NCBI GenBank assembly: GCA_031216445.1
Contig: CM062210.1
Span: 15,325,501 to 15,389,500, forward strand
Direction: 5' to 3'
Source of the DNA: Lateolabrax maculatus
Lineage: Eukaryota; Chordata; Actinopteri; Acropomatiformes; Lateolabracidae
Length of the DNA stretch: 64,000 nucleotides
Part shown: one piece after another, positions 34,172 to 46,500 of the stretch
Layout of the letters: each line of letters begins with the position of its first letter
Numbering within the stretch: the first letter of the stretch is position 1
The notes under the pieces: model-generated
The model's database searches: none
Told to the model about the DNA's origin: nothing
Seen by the model: only the letters and a program-made list of their open reading frames with translations
Program-made: the position numbers and the translations under genes

Positions 34172-36625
34172 ATTATAAACTGTATTAGGTTTAAAAAAAA
34201 TGTTAGTGCACTGAATTTACCACAACTGTTTTTGGTTGACCTAATGTCCTCTTTAATTGCCGTCCTATTTGTTTAATTGTAATAAAGTATGAATCTGACC
34301 TTGAAAAAGGCAGGCTTCTAAATCGATAAGTCCAGAGTCTGATAAACTGTCAGTTAGTTTGGGCACAAATTAATATCCATTGCTTCTGTGAATTGTCATT
34401 CTGTATGTAATTGTCACATGAACACAGGACGCAGCACATCACCTAAACAACTTCAACTAAATGAATAACAATTGATGAGTTGCAGAGTTATCATGAAATC
34501 CACCAGGTTGGTTACAGTGACCTTGAGGCCAAATCATTTCCCACCATGAGGCCTGTGTTTTGCTTGCATGATAAATACCCCATGCAGTAAATCGTGGGAA
34601 CTCTACTCAGACAGACAATGAGAGGAGGACCTTTTCCAAGCATAAAAGCTCCAGTCAGCAGCGCCATAATTGCTTTTCATACGGCAAATTTGCTTTTACT
34701 TTCTCTCAGTTAATGAAATTAAACCAGAACATTCTTTTCACAATCAGCAGTGCAGTAGACCTAAATGTCAGTGGCTCCTGGATTTCTTCATTCAATTTGA
34801 GCAAACACCCAGGAGAGAGAGGGTATATGGCATGAAGTGATTGACAGAGTTCCATTACAAGGGCTTATCAGACTCCTGTCTGCAATTATCCAGGTTCAAT
34901 ATGGCGGTAGGATTTGATTTGTGTCGGGATTATAGTCACAAAGATGTGTGCAGAAAGGGGTACTGCTCCACAGTGTGACCCCTCAATAATTTTCATTAGC
35001 ATGTTCTCCCCTGCTAACACCCAGGCAGCCCTCACTGCCTGCTCATTGTTTTGCCAGTGTTTTTCTGGCTAGAAAATATCAGTGGATTTTTTTTCACAGG
35101 CCATTTTATGTGGATTTTGATATTAACATTTGACATTTGGTTCATGGTTTGTTGTCTTTATGCAACCTTTGGCTGTGAAAGTCCAAAGTTTACTGCCCGG
35201 GTGGTTAACAAACAACAGCCCATGAGCAGGTTGCAGTCAACAGAGGTACAGATGCCAATTAAACAACACAGATGAAACTGTTGCGTGAGGCAGTGCAAAC
35301 ATAAAAGAACATCCTATTTCTGGTGTTCTGTTATCCTGGGCATTAATAATGTCAAAATTCAGTTACCCCCTGAAGTGTCCGGGGGTGGCAGTGAGAGCTA
35401 CTTTAAAGGGGAAAATATTTTTTTCAAAACAATGTGTAGAAAAGGTATTTGGTGACTTGGTTGGCTGTACCACACACTTGCTGTTTGTGTGGATTGAGGT
35501 TGCCAAGATATCTGCTAAGTCAGTACCGCCATATCATCTCAGGGCGTCGTGTAATTACACAAATTACATCTGCTCCCCACACACTGCATGTGGGTGCTGT
35601 ATATGAAATGCTGCCTGTTAAAGCAATAAAGCAAAAACAAAAGGTAAGAGTCTACAGCCATGCTAGAGGCTCAGTGAGGCTGTACCTTGGTACCTTGAGT
35701 TTAATTCTAACATCACTGTGATGTGTATAATGTTTAGTAAAAAATTAGATGAGATTGATGGAGATGTCACCTTGGCAGGTATTTATTCATAATTGATTGC
35801 TCCATATGAAAAGTTTAAGAATCACCAAAGTTATTACAATTCCTTTGCTAAATAAAGTAATAATACTGAATAAATGCTGAAGGGCCTCACAGTTCAAAGG
35901 AGCCTTGATGTGCAAAAACTAATCGTATGGCCCAGAAGAGAAAAGTCGTATCCTGCTATCTGTCCATTCAAACAGGTAGCACCTCAGTAGCAAACCAGCA
36001 AGCTCATGGGTAGCTTTTTTTATATGCTGACTAAACAAAGCTGACAGCTCCTTACTGTCTGCCACAGGAGTCTTCATTATCAATTTAAAGTCAATATGAA
36101 AGAGCAGCTTTCACAGCTTAATGCTACTGCACTTGGGAACTTCTTACACTGGTTGCCCAAATGTGAGTGAAACATACAGTATTTGTCTTCATTTTTACAA
36201 CGTACTTATTATCCAAAAATGATTGAGCTGATAGACCGCGCTTGTCACACCTAATTTAGTTGAGCGATGGATGGAGGTTGTGAAGAGGTTCAGCCGATGC
36301 TGATGGTTAGTCCAGCTTGCTCTCTCAGTGTAAGCAAGAGAGTAAGTCCCAAAATCTCAGCAGCTGGCCCTGTAATCACTTAGTCACTGGAATCATTTTA
36401 TGGCCATTTTGTGCTACAGACTAGTAAAAGTGTACTTACTGTACCTTTTAATTATTGCATTTTGAGCATCATGCCGAATAAGCAGAATCCATGAAAGTGC
36501 TTTTCTGTTTTTGCCTTATGAGTCTCATACTGGTTTCTGTAGATCTGTGCATTGTGCAGCCTGACCACTCAGAAAGAAAAAGATATTTGACTTCAGTTCT
36601 TTCTTTTCTTTTTTTTCCCTTGCAG
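34170..36625. other. Unassigned noncoding stretch
   Basis: No gene or recognised repeat. 34,600-34,760 carries several TAATT/TTAATG cores within low-complexity-free sequence and could be a conserved regulatory element. Open frames (up to 90 codons near 35.4-35.7 kb) overlap each other and lack domains. Confidence 0.45.
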
Positions 36626-36876
36626 CCGGTGCATTTTTTCAGCCACATGTCCTGTGGTCAGCACAATTACAGCAGGCTGAGGCCAGTTGCGGCTTGATAG
36701 GCTGCGGGAAATAAATGCTTCCAGTCGCAGACGCAACCAATTGTTGAAGGACAGCCGTGCCTCGCAAATCACTCCGAGGGAGCGGGAGGGGGTGTTCCGA
36801 TGTGGCTGGGTCAGCAGACGAGGGACAACGCTTGGGCAGCACCGGACGAGCACTGATTCTGTTCTACCACAACACA
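36626..36876 (+). other. Exon-like block, probably noncoding
   Basis: A near-perfect acceptor ('ctttcttttctttttttccc' then 'ttgcag') ends at 36,625, and a good donor, ACA|GTGAGTAC, follows at 36,877. Between them lie 251 bases of GC- and CpG-raised sequence unlike the flanks. All three plus-strand frames are interrupted near the start (stops at about 36,680-36,720), so it is not an internal coding exon. A 5' untranslated or long-noncoding-RNA exon fits. A conserved element with chance splice signals is the alternative. The minus strand is also open (86 codons, 36,593-36,853) without a recognised product. Confidence 0.25.
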
Positions 36877-37157
36877 GTGAGTACTAGAAAAAATATTTGC
36901 TGTAGTAAAAAAAGAGCACACACACCATTACATGCACAAACACCCAGCCAAGCATCCACACACATCTGCAAATCCACACGCACTGCTATATTTAAAGTGC
37001 AGGCACTCCATTACTCCTTCATTCATACGTGCACCATCATATAGCCCGCATTAACACACATACTCAGTTAAACAGAACACACAGCAGCCATGTATTTACA
37101 CATGCAGTCACAGCATGCCACGGGGATGATATAATGGCAACACGCTCACATGTGCAT

Positions 37158-37158
<1 letters not shown>

Positions 37159-37188
<30 letters not shown>
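37159..37188. repeat. CA microsatellite
   Basis: (CA)15. The 250 bases before it (36,910-37,158) are rich in scattered CACA words, as if an older, longer tract had decayed. Confidence 0.95.
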
Positions 37189-37189
<1 letters not shown>

Positions 37190-37261
37190 CAGAAAGATCA
37201 TCTCTAGGGGCCTCTAAACAGCGAGGAATAGAGAGAATATAAAATGTAAATTTTTTTTGTC

Positions 37262-37560
37262 TTGCTACATAAAAATGCAGCCAGCACAGACAAAATGTAT
37301 TTCCATAATGACTCTGGCTTGGTGTGCATATGGGGCGTTAGCTTCCCCTCGGCAGGCGCTGCATGTGAAATGAGCTGCTGCTCCGGCTGCCTCTTTCATG
37401 AACTCTCGGGGGTTCGTCTGTCCACTAGCGCTCACTGCCCTGACATTAAACGCAACAGCTCCGAGCCAGACAGGTGGGCAACTTAATTCAACATTTATGA
37501 TGTCTGTCTGTCCAAATTTCAAGACGACCGGCCGAGGTGTGTGAGTGTGCTACATTCACA
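37262..37560. other. GC/CpG-raised block
   Basis: Unlike the flanks, it is CpG-containing ('cggcaggcgctgcatg', 'gacgaccggccgagg'). Frames are open on both strands over the same bases, with no domain. It lies 0.4 kb from the exon-like block at 36,626-36,876, so the two may be parts of one regulatory or transcribed island. No repeat family recognised. Confidence 0.25.
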
Positions 37561-40500
37561 TAGTGCTGAGTAGGCCTGCGTATAAAATATTTGTACGAGG
37601 GATAAGGGCACATAGAAAATAGATTACATACGCTGAAAGATTCATTTGTACAGATGAATTACTGGTGTTTGAAACTTCAGTCTCCAATCTGAAAATATAT
37701 ATTGAAACGATGACTGGAATGAAAAATGATTGTCATGTTCATGTATGAGATGATATGTTTAGTTTATATGTGGGAGTTACAGGTTGATTTAGTCTCAGCT
37801 CCATTTTAAAAGTTGTGGCTATCTTTGCAAACATTCCCTTCCCTGAGCCCCTTTCCACAACCCACTTTGATGAAACTCACTCTGTTCTTCAGTTTTAAAA
37901 CTGAGCTTCTCTAGCCTCCGCTTGCATTCTCTAATCTAAACAGATTTTCTTGCATTCCCCAGGGCATCACGATGAATCTAGTTCTCTCCTAAGCAGCTGT
38001 CACTTACTAATGACAATGAATATATTGCAAGAAAAATAGGTTTTATGCTGTTTTACATCCTTCATTTTCTATCTCAGTAGTAGTCTCAAGGTTTACTACA
38101 AAGTTGTTTGAGTTCAGGGTTTAAAAGGTTGTCTCGCTTAATTTGATGTTTGATTGCATTGAAATATTAAAACCGAAGGTAAACTGACACGGGGTGGATC
38201 TCATGACTACTACAGAAATTGTGCTTTTTAATTCCTGCTTTACTGGAAAAGTCAATAGTGTTGCTGTGCTCATCAATAAAGTCATTTCCACCAGGCCTGC
38301 AGCTTTCGTTACACAGAATGGCGACTAATTATTGGAGGTTGATAATATTGATAAGACAGTTGAGCTGCAGATGATACAGAAACATGAGCAAAGTGAAATA
38401 AGATACATCTCAATAAATGATCAGGTGACTATTTTATTTTTAACATTTCTCCTGTTGCCCCACTACCACATAAAGATGCACATACAGTACACTAATATTA
38501 CCATTATTTTTAAATTGTAATTGTTAATTTCACACCCCTCGCTGTATGTTTGAAAAAAATCAAATGTTTTGTAAATGATTCTGTGTTTGCTTTAAATGTG
38601 TTGGGTGTTTTATTGCCACTGCTTCATCTTTGCTATTCTCAGTTTCCAGTTACACGCGTAGCAAATAAACAGCTCAGCAAAGCTTCACACAGAGGTGCAA
38701 AATTTTGCAGAGAAGCTGGGGAAAAAGGAGATGGGGAGAAAAAGAGTTCTTCAAATAAACCCAGCTAATGAGCTGGTGAGAGATTTACATAGCTTGATGA
38801 CTAAGGATCCTGGGTAATTACCCACGTGCACCTCAAGGTTTAATCTGTGATGAGTATAGGTCTGGTGACAATGCCAGCCAATCAATCCCTGTCTCGGGAG
38901 GTCAACGGGAAACTGCAGCTCCCCAGGTTTAACATGAGCTATCCTGTTGACTTATACAGTGCTGCTAGAGATCACCAATGGTTTTATGAATAATTTCCCT
39001 CTAAGGAAATACAGCATTAATGCAGGTGTACCTCATCTTTGTTAGTATGGATAATAATAAAAGGGAGATGCCGAAACACCTGAAGTAATCCAGCATTTCA
39101 ATGGAAAATGTTTTAAAAGTCTCTGAATGCGACATCTCTCCACCTTTCAAAACAGCGCTTGTAATTTTCATGCTGCTGTGAAAACAAGCATTTCATCACA
39201 TTCTGTGAAATGAATAGGTAATGTGATTGAGCTGGGAAAAACATCCACAATACAATGTACAATGTTTCCTCTCAGTGAGAAGAAACAGCAATGATTTAAA
39301 GCTCAAGATGAGGGCGCATCTCGACTAAACACGCTACTGTGTAAGATTTCTTTGTCTGTGTCCTTAAAATTGATTCACAATAAAGGTTGAAAAATAACCT
39401 GGAATCAACAACTTGTGAAATCCACAAACAGCCTAATGTTTCCTAAAAGCAGGATTTCACTTCAGAGGCTAAACACGTTGGCAACTTTCAAACCAGTGCA
39501 TGTTTTCCATGACATTACTTAAGCCATTCAAGGACTTGACTTCATTTCGAGTGAAAGCATGTCAGATTTGATTGATTGGAATGATATAATGCTTGCCCTG
39601 GGTACTACACAACTGTCATGGAAATAGGTTGACAGCTGGGGCAGATACTTTATCAGACTTATACAAACGGATTTATCTGTGGCGCCTAGCCCATGATTGT
39701 ATTAAAATATGTATCGAAGCTTTGAAAGACCTGAGTGTTAGGGTGGAGAAATTCACGCTGTCTTCAAGTGTGACAGTGGTGGCAGAGAAATTAAACTTTT
39801 GAAGAAGCTTGAGACACATGGGTTGCCTGGAGATGTGCATGTGTGGTGCGAAAGGATTTTCTTGCCGGAGTTCAATTTAGGGGCAAAACTAAAAGTTGTA
39901 AGAAGCCCCCAGCACTGTGATCATGTCTTGAAAGAAGAGACAGATGATAACTAGTTTTCAAATAAATATTAAAGCAATCTAGAATGAATTGTATTAATGT
40001 ACTGTACTTGTACTGTATTAATAACTATAAGAACTATACTATATATAGGCTATACTGCTGTTTCTGAAAAGAAGCAGGTTTTACAGACATTAATCAATGA
40101 TAAGAATGGATTGGAAGCCTTGCAAAAACGTTTTTTTCTCTAAATGAAGATTTTTAAATCACATCACTCATCAGGCTGCTGCTATTTAGTCCAAACAAAC
40201 CCAACATCCACCTTGATGTTTTATGTTCTGTTCACCTGACTGATTTCAGTATAGATTTTCTCAAGAATACAAGATGTTGAAAGGCTTTTACAGCAAAGCC
40301 CAGTAATCTTTATGCTTGGTTAAAAGTACATAAGCCCATATTTTCCACCATGCTTACTGACATTCACTGGAACATGGCAAACAATTCCACTCATGCTGGC
40401 CACTGGTCACTGAAATGTTTGAAAATATCCTCCTTCACCAAATCATACATCAGTAAACCCACAGCATAGATTTCTCAACTATTATTCGTTAAAAAGAGCT

Positions 40501-43500
40501 TGCCATAGAGGTACAGTAAGTAGTATTATTTTGGTTGTTCAGCAGTCAATCTCTGTATGAAATGAGTGTTCCAGTTTTCATTTATCAGGAGGGGCTTCAT
40601 GCTGTGCCTGAGAATCAGCCTTAAATTTGTAAATGACACCACTATGCGTAATTTGAAGCGCTTAATAAAAGAGACTGAGCACACCGAGAGCATATACATT
40701 CACATGCTGAGGAGACGCTCTGCTCAGCATCAAAAGCAAACATTGTATTCAGTGCACACACCTCCTCTTTCTTGAAAATAAAACATGAAACAGGCCTGGT
40801 ATCACCTCCTCTGCTCTGTGTAAGACTGCTCTGTTTTGACTCTTGCCTTCCAGTGGTGATAAAAGACCCGCACGCGATTACGATTTCACTGTTGAAAGCC
40901 GTCAATAATTCATAGCTGCGCATCCATGCAACTCGTGCTGTTCTACAAGTCAGTTGGCTCTCCCCACAATCCCAACAACGTCCTCCCCCCCCACCCCCAC
41001 ATGTGTACTGTACATCCATCGGTCCCCTGACCTGTGCTGTAAATCTCCATGCCCAATACTGACACCAGGCGGTGTAGGCAGGTCACTGGGTGATTAGAGA
41101 GAGATAAAACAACAGCTTTTATGACTCTGGAGGATGCAGCAGTCAGGCTTAGTAAGCCTTGCACTTCATTGGAGTAAGTCACATTTACTGACCACTGAGC
41201 TCCCCCACTCCATTAGTTGCAGTACATAAAGGCCGTTAATCCAATGCACCTCCAAACAGGCCATCCACACACAAGCCCGACGCAGTCACTCACTGTACTC
41301 TAGCACACATGGGCACGCAAATTCAAATAACAAAACTGATTACTTGGGGCAAAACCGAATGTGAGGTAATCTGAAATGTTGGTAATTAGATTTCAAAGTC
41401 CAATTTTATAATTCATCATTTTCGTCATTCATTTCTTTTCTCTGAAGTGGGAAAATAATATAAATACATATAGGGATAAATTAATCAAGCATTTGTCTGA
41501 ATCTGTTTAGTCTTAAAAAAGCTGTTTACTTTTTTGTTGGCCTGTTGCTTTTTAGATGCTGTGCAAACACTTAAAGTCACCAACCATCCACGTAGTGGGG
41601 TTAACCTCATCCTGATGGAGGACCTCTTTGAGGCTGAACACATAGGCTGAGCATGGAGCCTTCTGAAAATTAACGCTCGGCCACAACCCAGACAAGCAGC
41701 GACCTGGAGGGCTGGTATGCAAGACTGGATGGAGGCGTGGATGTATAGCGCATGACAGTCAAAGACTCAGACAACCAAACAGCCAGCATCTCATCTATCA
41801 AGGCGACAAGCAGCGTCTTAAAGAATGGATGGCTGCGGCAGACCTGGAGCCCGTTTAAGAGCCTGACAAACAAACATGATGAATCTACAAGACATTAGCA
41901 TTACCATGCGTATGTCAGCCTCTAGGCAAAGATCTCATCCAGTGAAGACAGCAGGAAACAGAAACACAAAGCAGTGATCTCTACTGTTGTCAGGACAAGA
42001 TGAGCATAGTCGGTGTCAAGCTGGTCAACAAGAGGGCCGTGAAAGCCACTGTATCTTTAAATGTCACGTTATCGCTTAAAGTCTTTGTAATGGTTTGTCA
42101 AATATACTATAACTTGCAACAGGACAAGTTAAGTTTAATGATTTTTGAATGATTTAGTTAATTTAATTTCTGTGTTTATATTTCAGTAGAAAGTATGATG
42201 GTATCAAGTTGCACTGCAACAACCATTCTGAATGTTGACTGATTCCATCCTATAAAACATCAAGCATTTTTCCATGGAGCCACAAGGTGTTTCAGACCAC
42301 ATATGGTCAATGTGATGGCCATCATTATCATAAAAAAGTGGGTTTGGTTAAGGTTATTTAAATGTTGATATGTTAGGCAACATTTCATTTAAGCCATAAA
42401 GTGTTTACAAATTATTAAATGAACATTATATTGCCATTTTTAAATAATTTGCCCTGTAAAATGGTTCCTTGAGATTATACGTCTTTGTGGGATGGTTCTG
42501 AACGATCTTGAATCTGCTACAAAACCATTAATTTTATAAGGTGATATTGGTGCTATAGGATATTATGATCAAACAGTTGATCTGTGAGTGAATTTGTACT
42601 TTCAGTACAAAATTGCTCTGGGGGTAAACCATTGAGCTGATACGTGTAGCCCCCTGCAACATGTAACACTTGAATTTGAAATTCTAACATCAGATGTTGA
42701 TCAAACATGCATGATTACCAATACGGAGTCTGAATGCAGCAAAGATACCCCTCACTGTGTCCAAACAGAATAGCAGAATTGCTGAGTGTAAGATACACCC
42801 AGCGCACACACACATACGCACAATGCCTTTAAGCATCCATAATCCAGGGGCTGCTTTGAACTGGCAGTCCCGCAGGCTTAACCGATTTTACAAAGCAGAA
42901 AGGTGGTGAGACGTGGAAGGTGGAAAAGAAGCTAACTGAAACCTGAGTTAGCTCAAGGATGACTCTTCAGGGTGCCCAAAGACATGGAGTTATCCATCTG
43001 GATGCTACAGGGTTGTGATGGGTTTTTCAGGAAGTGGACAATACTCTCGACTCAGCAGAGCTGAGGCCTCTGTCCTTGACAACTACACTTAATTAAACTC
43101 GCAATCAGCTGTTGACTGCTTCCCCTGCCTCATCAATAAAGCAATTGAACCTGCATGCTGGAGCGCCTGTCTCCTCATGTTAACTCCTCTCCTCTGAGCT
43201 GTATTGTCGGCTCATTTATCACTGAAAAACCTAAGCCATGTTAACATAAGACTGCCCTAAAACAGTAGACGCATTATAAACTGGCTGTGAACTTGTCTGC
43301 ACAGCTAGCTCTCTCAAACATTAACTTGGCTTAAATTGCAGACAATCCATGTTTTATTGATGTAACAAATGCATTAGTGCCATTATTTATAACAATCTTA
43401 ATCTAACTTTATTAATTAGACATCTTGGTAAGATTTTCTGCAAAGCAAGAAAAGTTTTTTCATTAATAAATGTTTCATCCTGTCAGTCTTTCATTCTGCT

Positions 43501-46500
43501 GATGATCGAGGTGTCATTCATCAAAACTCCACAAGTAATGGCGTAATTATATAAACAATGATTGGCAGCCTAAATAACATCATATTTCTGGAGAACCTTT
43601 CAAAAGGGTGTACATTTGCATAAGCAACATGGATTAATGCAACAACCGAGCAGCTGCTCTCACTAGGAGGCCTGCACGATAACAACTTTCAGTGATTTGG
43701 AGTAATCAGTAAAACTTTCTGTTTTGAGGCTAAATGTGTGAGAATATGAGAAGAGGAAGGTGGTGGAGAGGGGAAGGTAAACTCAAACAAGAGTGAGGCT
43801 GATGCCAATTCCCACCCACTAGATAATATACAACTGTTTAAGTTTTTAACAGACTGTGTTACTGTGTGTTCCTTCTGAATGGGGAAACAAGGTGTGATTT
43901 ATAAAAATGTTACTGACACTCATGGTGACAATTCTTGTTTCTCACACTTGCTCCTCACAATACTGTATGTTTTTAAGTTTTTAGTTAAATCATATGTCCT
44001 AATGCAAATAATAACAATGCTGTAAATAGATTTTGTCATCTGAAAATGTCAATCTCCACCAGTGGATGAGAGGGGAAGCTCAGGTAGAGATCCGTTCAGC
44101 CTTTGTGTTATTGAAGCACCATGTGCAACAGAGTGACAACAGGACCACGACATTCATCCTGTTTGGAGCAGAAGCTTTCTCCAGACTGGTTAGCACTGCA
44201 TAGTGAATGAATCATCTAACGCCCCAGCAACCACAAGAAAAATCTGGGCAGTTGGGTCGGGCAACTCCTCAATGGAAGACTTGGGGCAGCCACGATACGT
44301 AGATTTTCTCATCCCCATGGAAACATTTTACTCCAACACCTTCCTGACCATGCCACTGCCCCCCTGGACACTAAGCTTGCTAAACCTACTGTCTGCATGC
44401 CACCTGGGTTGATTAATTGTGTGTTTCTGCCGATTAACAAACGCTGGTGTGAAGTGGTGTTTATCTTGCATGCCGCCATCACTCCAATATTTGGCCCAGT
44501 TAAGTTGTCATTTTTGCCTCCTCACTATAGCAAGGTCCACTGTCTGACACAGATATGACCCTAATGTAAGGTAAAAAGGCGTACCATGACAAATAATTCT
44601 GAGTCATACTGTATATCATGCGATGTCATCATCTTCTATCATATTTTATATAACATTAAAACAGTTTTATCAATTAACTGACCGGCTGAAAAATGTTTCC
44701 TGTATTGAACTGCTAAATGTTTATTATAATTTATAGAAAACTGGTCGATTTGAGGCTAAAATCTTTGGTAACAGCCAACTGAAAAAGCAATAACACTCTA
44801 GCTGGACATTTTTCCAGCTCCCCAGAGAATGACACAGAACAGAAAGGTGAACTTTAATAGATTTTTAGTTTGCAGTATTTTTCTACCAGAAACTAGACAT
44901 AGCCAGGGATTATTAGGCTGAAGGACAATTTCAATTTAGTATAAAGAGTAATGAGACAATAAGGTGAAATCTGATTATTTTCAATACACATATATTTTAA
45001 ACTTAATGCTGTATCATATTCAGTGTGTGCCACCAAGCTCTTAACACATCAGTTGCATTTCAGAAACTTTGTGACTGAGAAATCTTGCTTTACTTTCTTG
45101 GAATCTTGAATTAAAGAGCTGTTTCTTTGCATTGACCACTGGCATCTATGAGAGCAGCATTGGAACAGGCTGAGACGGGACGGTTGTGACAGGCAACAAT
45201 GCTTCTTGCTCAAATGCTCTTTGTGTATGTGTGTGCTCAGCGCAGCTCACATAACACTTTTTTGAAAGACCCTTCAACTGAAAGCTCAACCCTCTAGCCT
45301 ACAGGAGTATTAGACCTGTAAAATGTCTGACACATTTCTATTTGACAGTTTCTTCCTTTCTTTTGGCATTTCTAATTTGAACCAACTGAAGCAGGTGTCA
45401 CTCTCCGCCAATCCTGACTCTCAGCGTGGCTTTTCATTACAGGATCCCGGATTGCACTGAGGTGTGAGATAAATTGGTTATGTCTAAAGTCAAATTACAG
45501 CCAGGTCTTTGCAATTCAATTCACTTATCGAAAAGAGGAGGGGGAAAAACTGCTAGAAAGGAATGTTTCAAGTTGTCGCTTTTGCTAAAAGATGGATTCA
45601 CAAAGAGGGAAACTCATGCCAGATTGCTTGCCAATTTCTGGTCTAGGCATGAGCAGAGAGTTCTTTCACTGCCATTCATGTTATGCTTGACAGAAAAAGG
45701 AATGGTTTCAAAATAAAAAAGTCAAGTCCCTCTGAGCAATTATTTGACAACTATAAAGCTGTTATTGAATGGCATGAAACCTGCAGGCCCACGTGGACTG
45801 GCATTGTAGTTTTCTGGTTGTGCTATTTAAGCTACTTCAGCACTTGGATTTCTTGGAGTTCTTGAAGTACATTTGTCTTTTCATCTAGTGACCCAGATTG
45901 GATTTTAATAAGCCTGTTATTCTTTGTTCTATTTTAAGACATCAGAAGTGGTGCTGCGTTCTGGTGATCCAAATGGTCATTTAGAATTTCATTATAGAAA
46001 CACAAAGGAATATTCTGAGAGTCCAATATGGTGATGAAACCAGTAAAGAATTAAAAATAACACCTGAATCGAAAATGAGGTTGACTTAAAAATGGAGTGA
46101 TGATAGTTGTGGTGATTGAAGATTTCTTTTATACTCTTGCCAGAGGAGTGGTATCCAAAAAATGTGTGGTAGCCGAATTGAATAATGAAAGGGAAGAAAG
46201 CACGTCTACTATGTCACTTCCTTCAGCACAAAAGTATTTCACATTTGACACATTAACAAAAACATCTCATTAAAGGATTTAATTTTTATTTTATTTAGGT
46301 ATATATTGTTTACCAGGGAATTATGTTTAAAGGCCACAAGTATGTGTTTCAAATGTGTGAAAACTATAAAAGTTATTTCACATTTTTCTGTATTTATATT
46401 GACAGTTCTATCAACAAGACTTATAGTCTACAACCACACTGCAGTTGTGGCGCTTACAGCTAAATGCTTCCCAGCGTCTCCCTTTAGATCGTCTGAAGAC

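Noticed and set aside
40642..41019. 125-codon minus-strand open frame
   Set aside because: No family resemblance, low-complexity glycine run caused by a C tract, and no splice context.
41055..41085. CTCF-like 'gacaccaggcggtg'
   Set aside because: Only a partial match to the motif and no orientation partner or conservation evidence.
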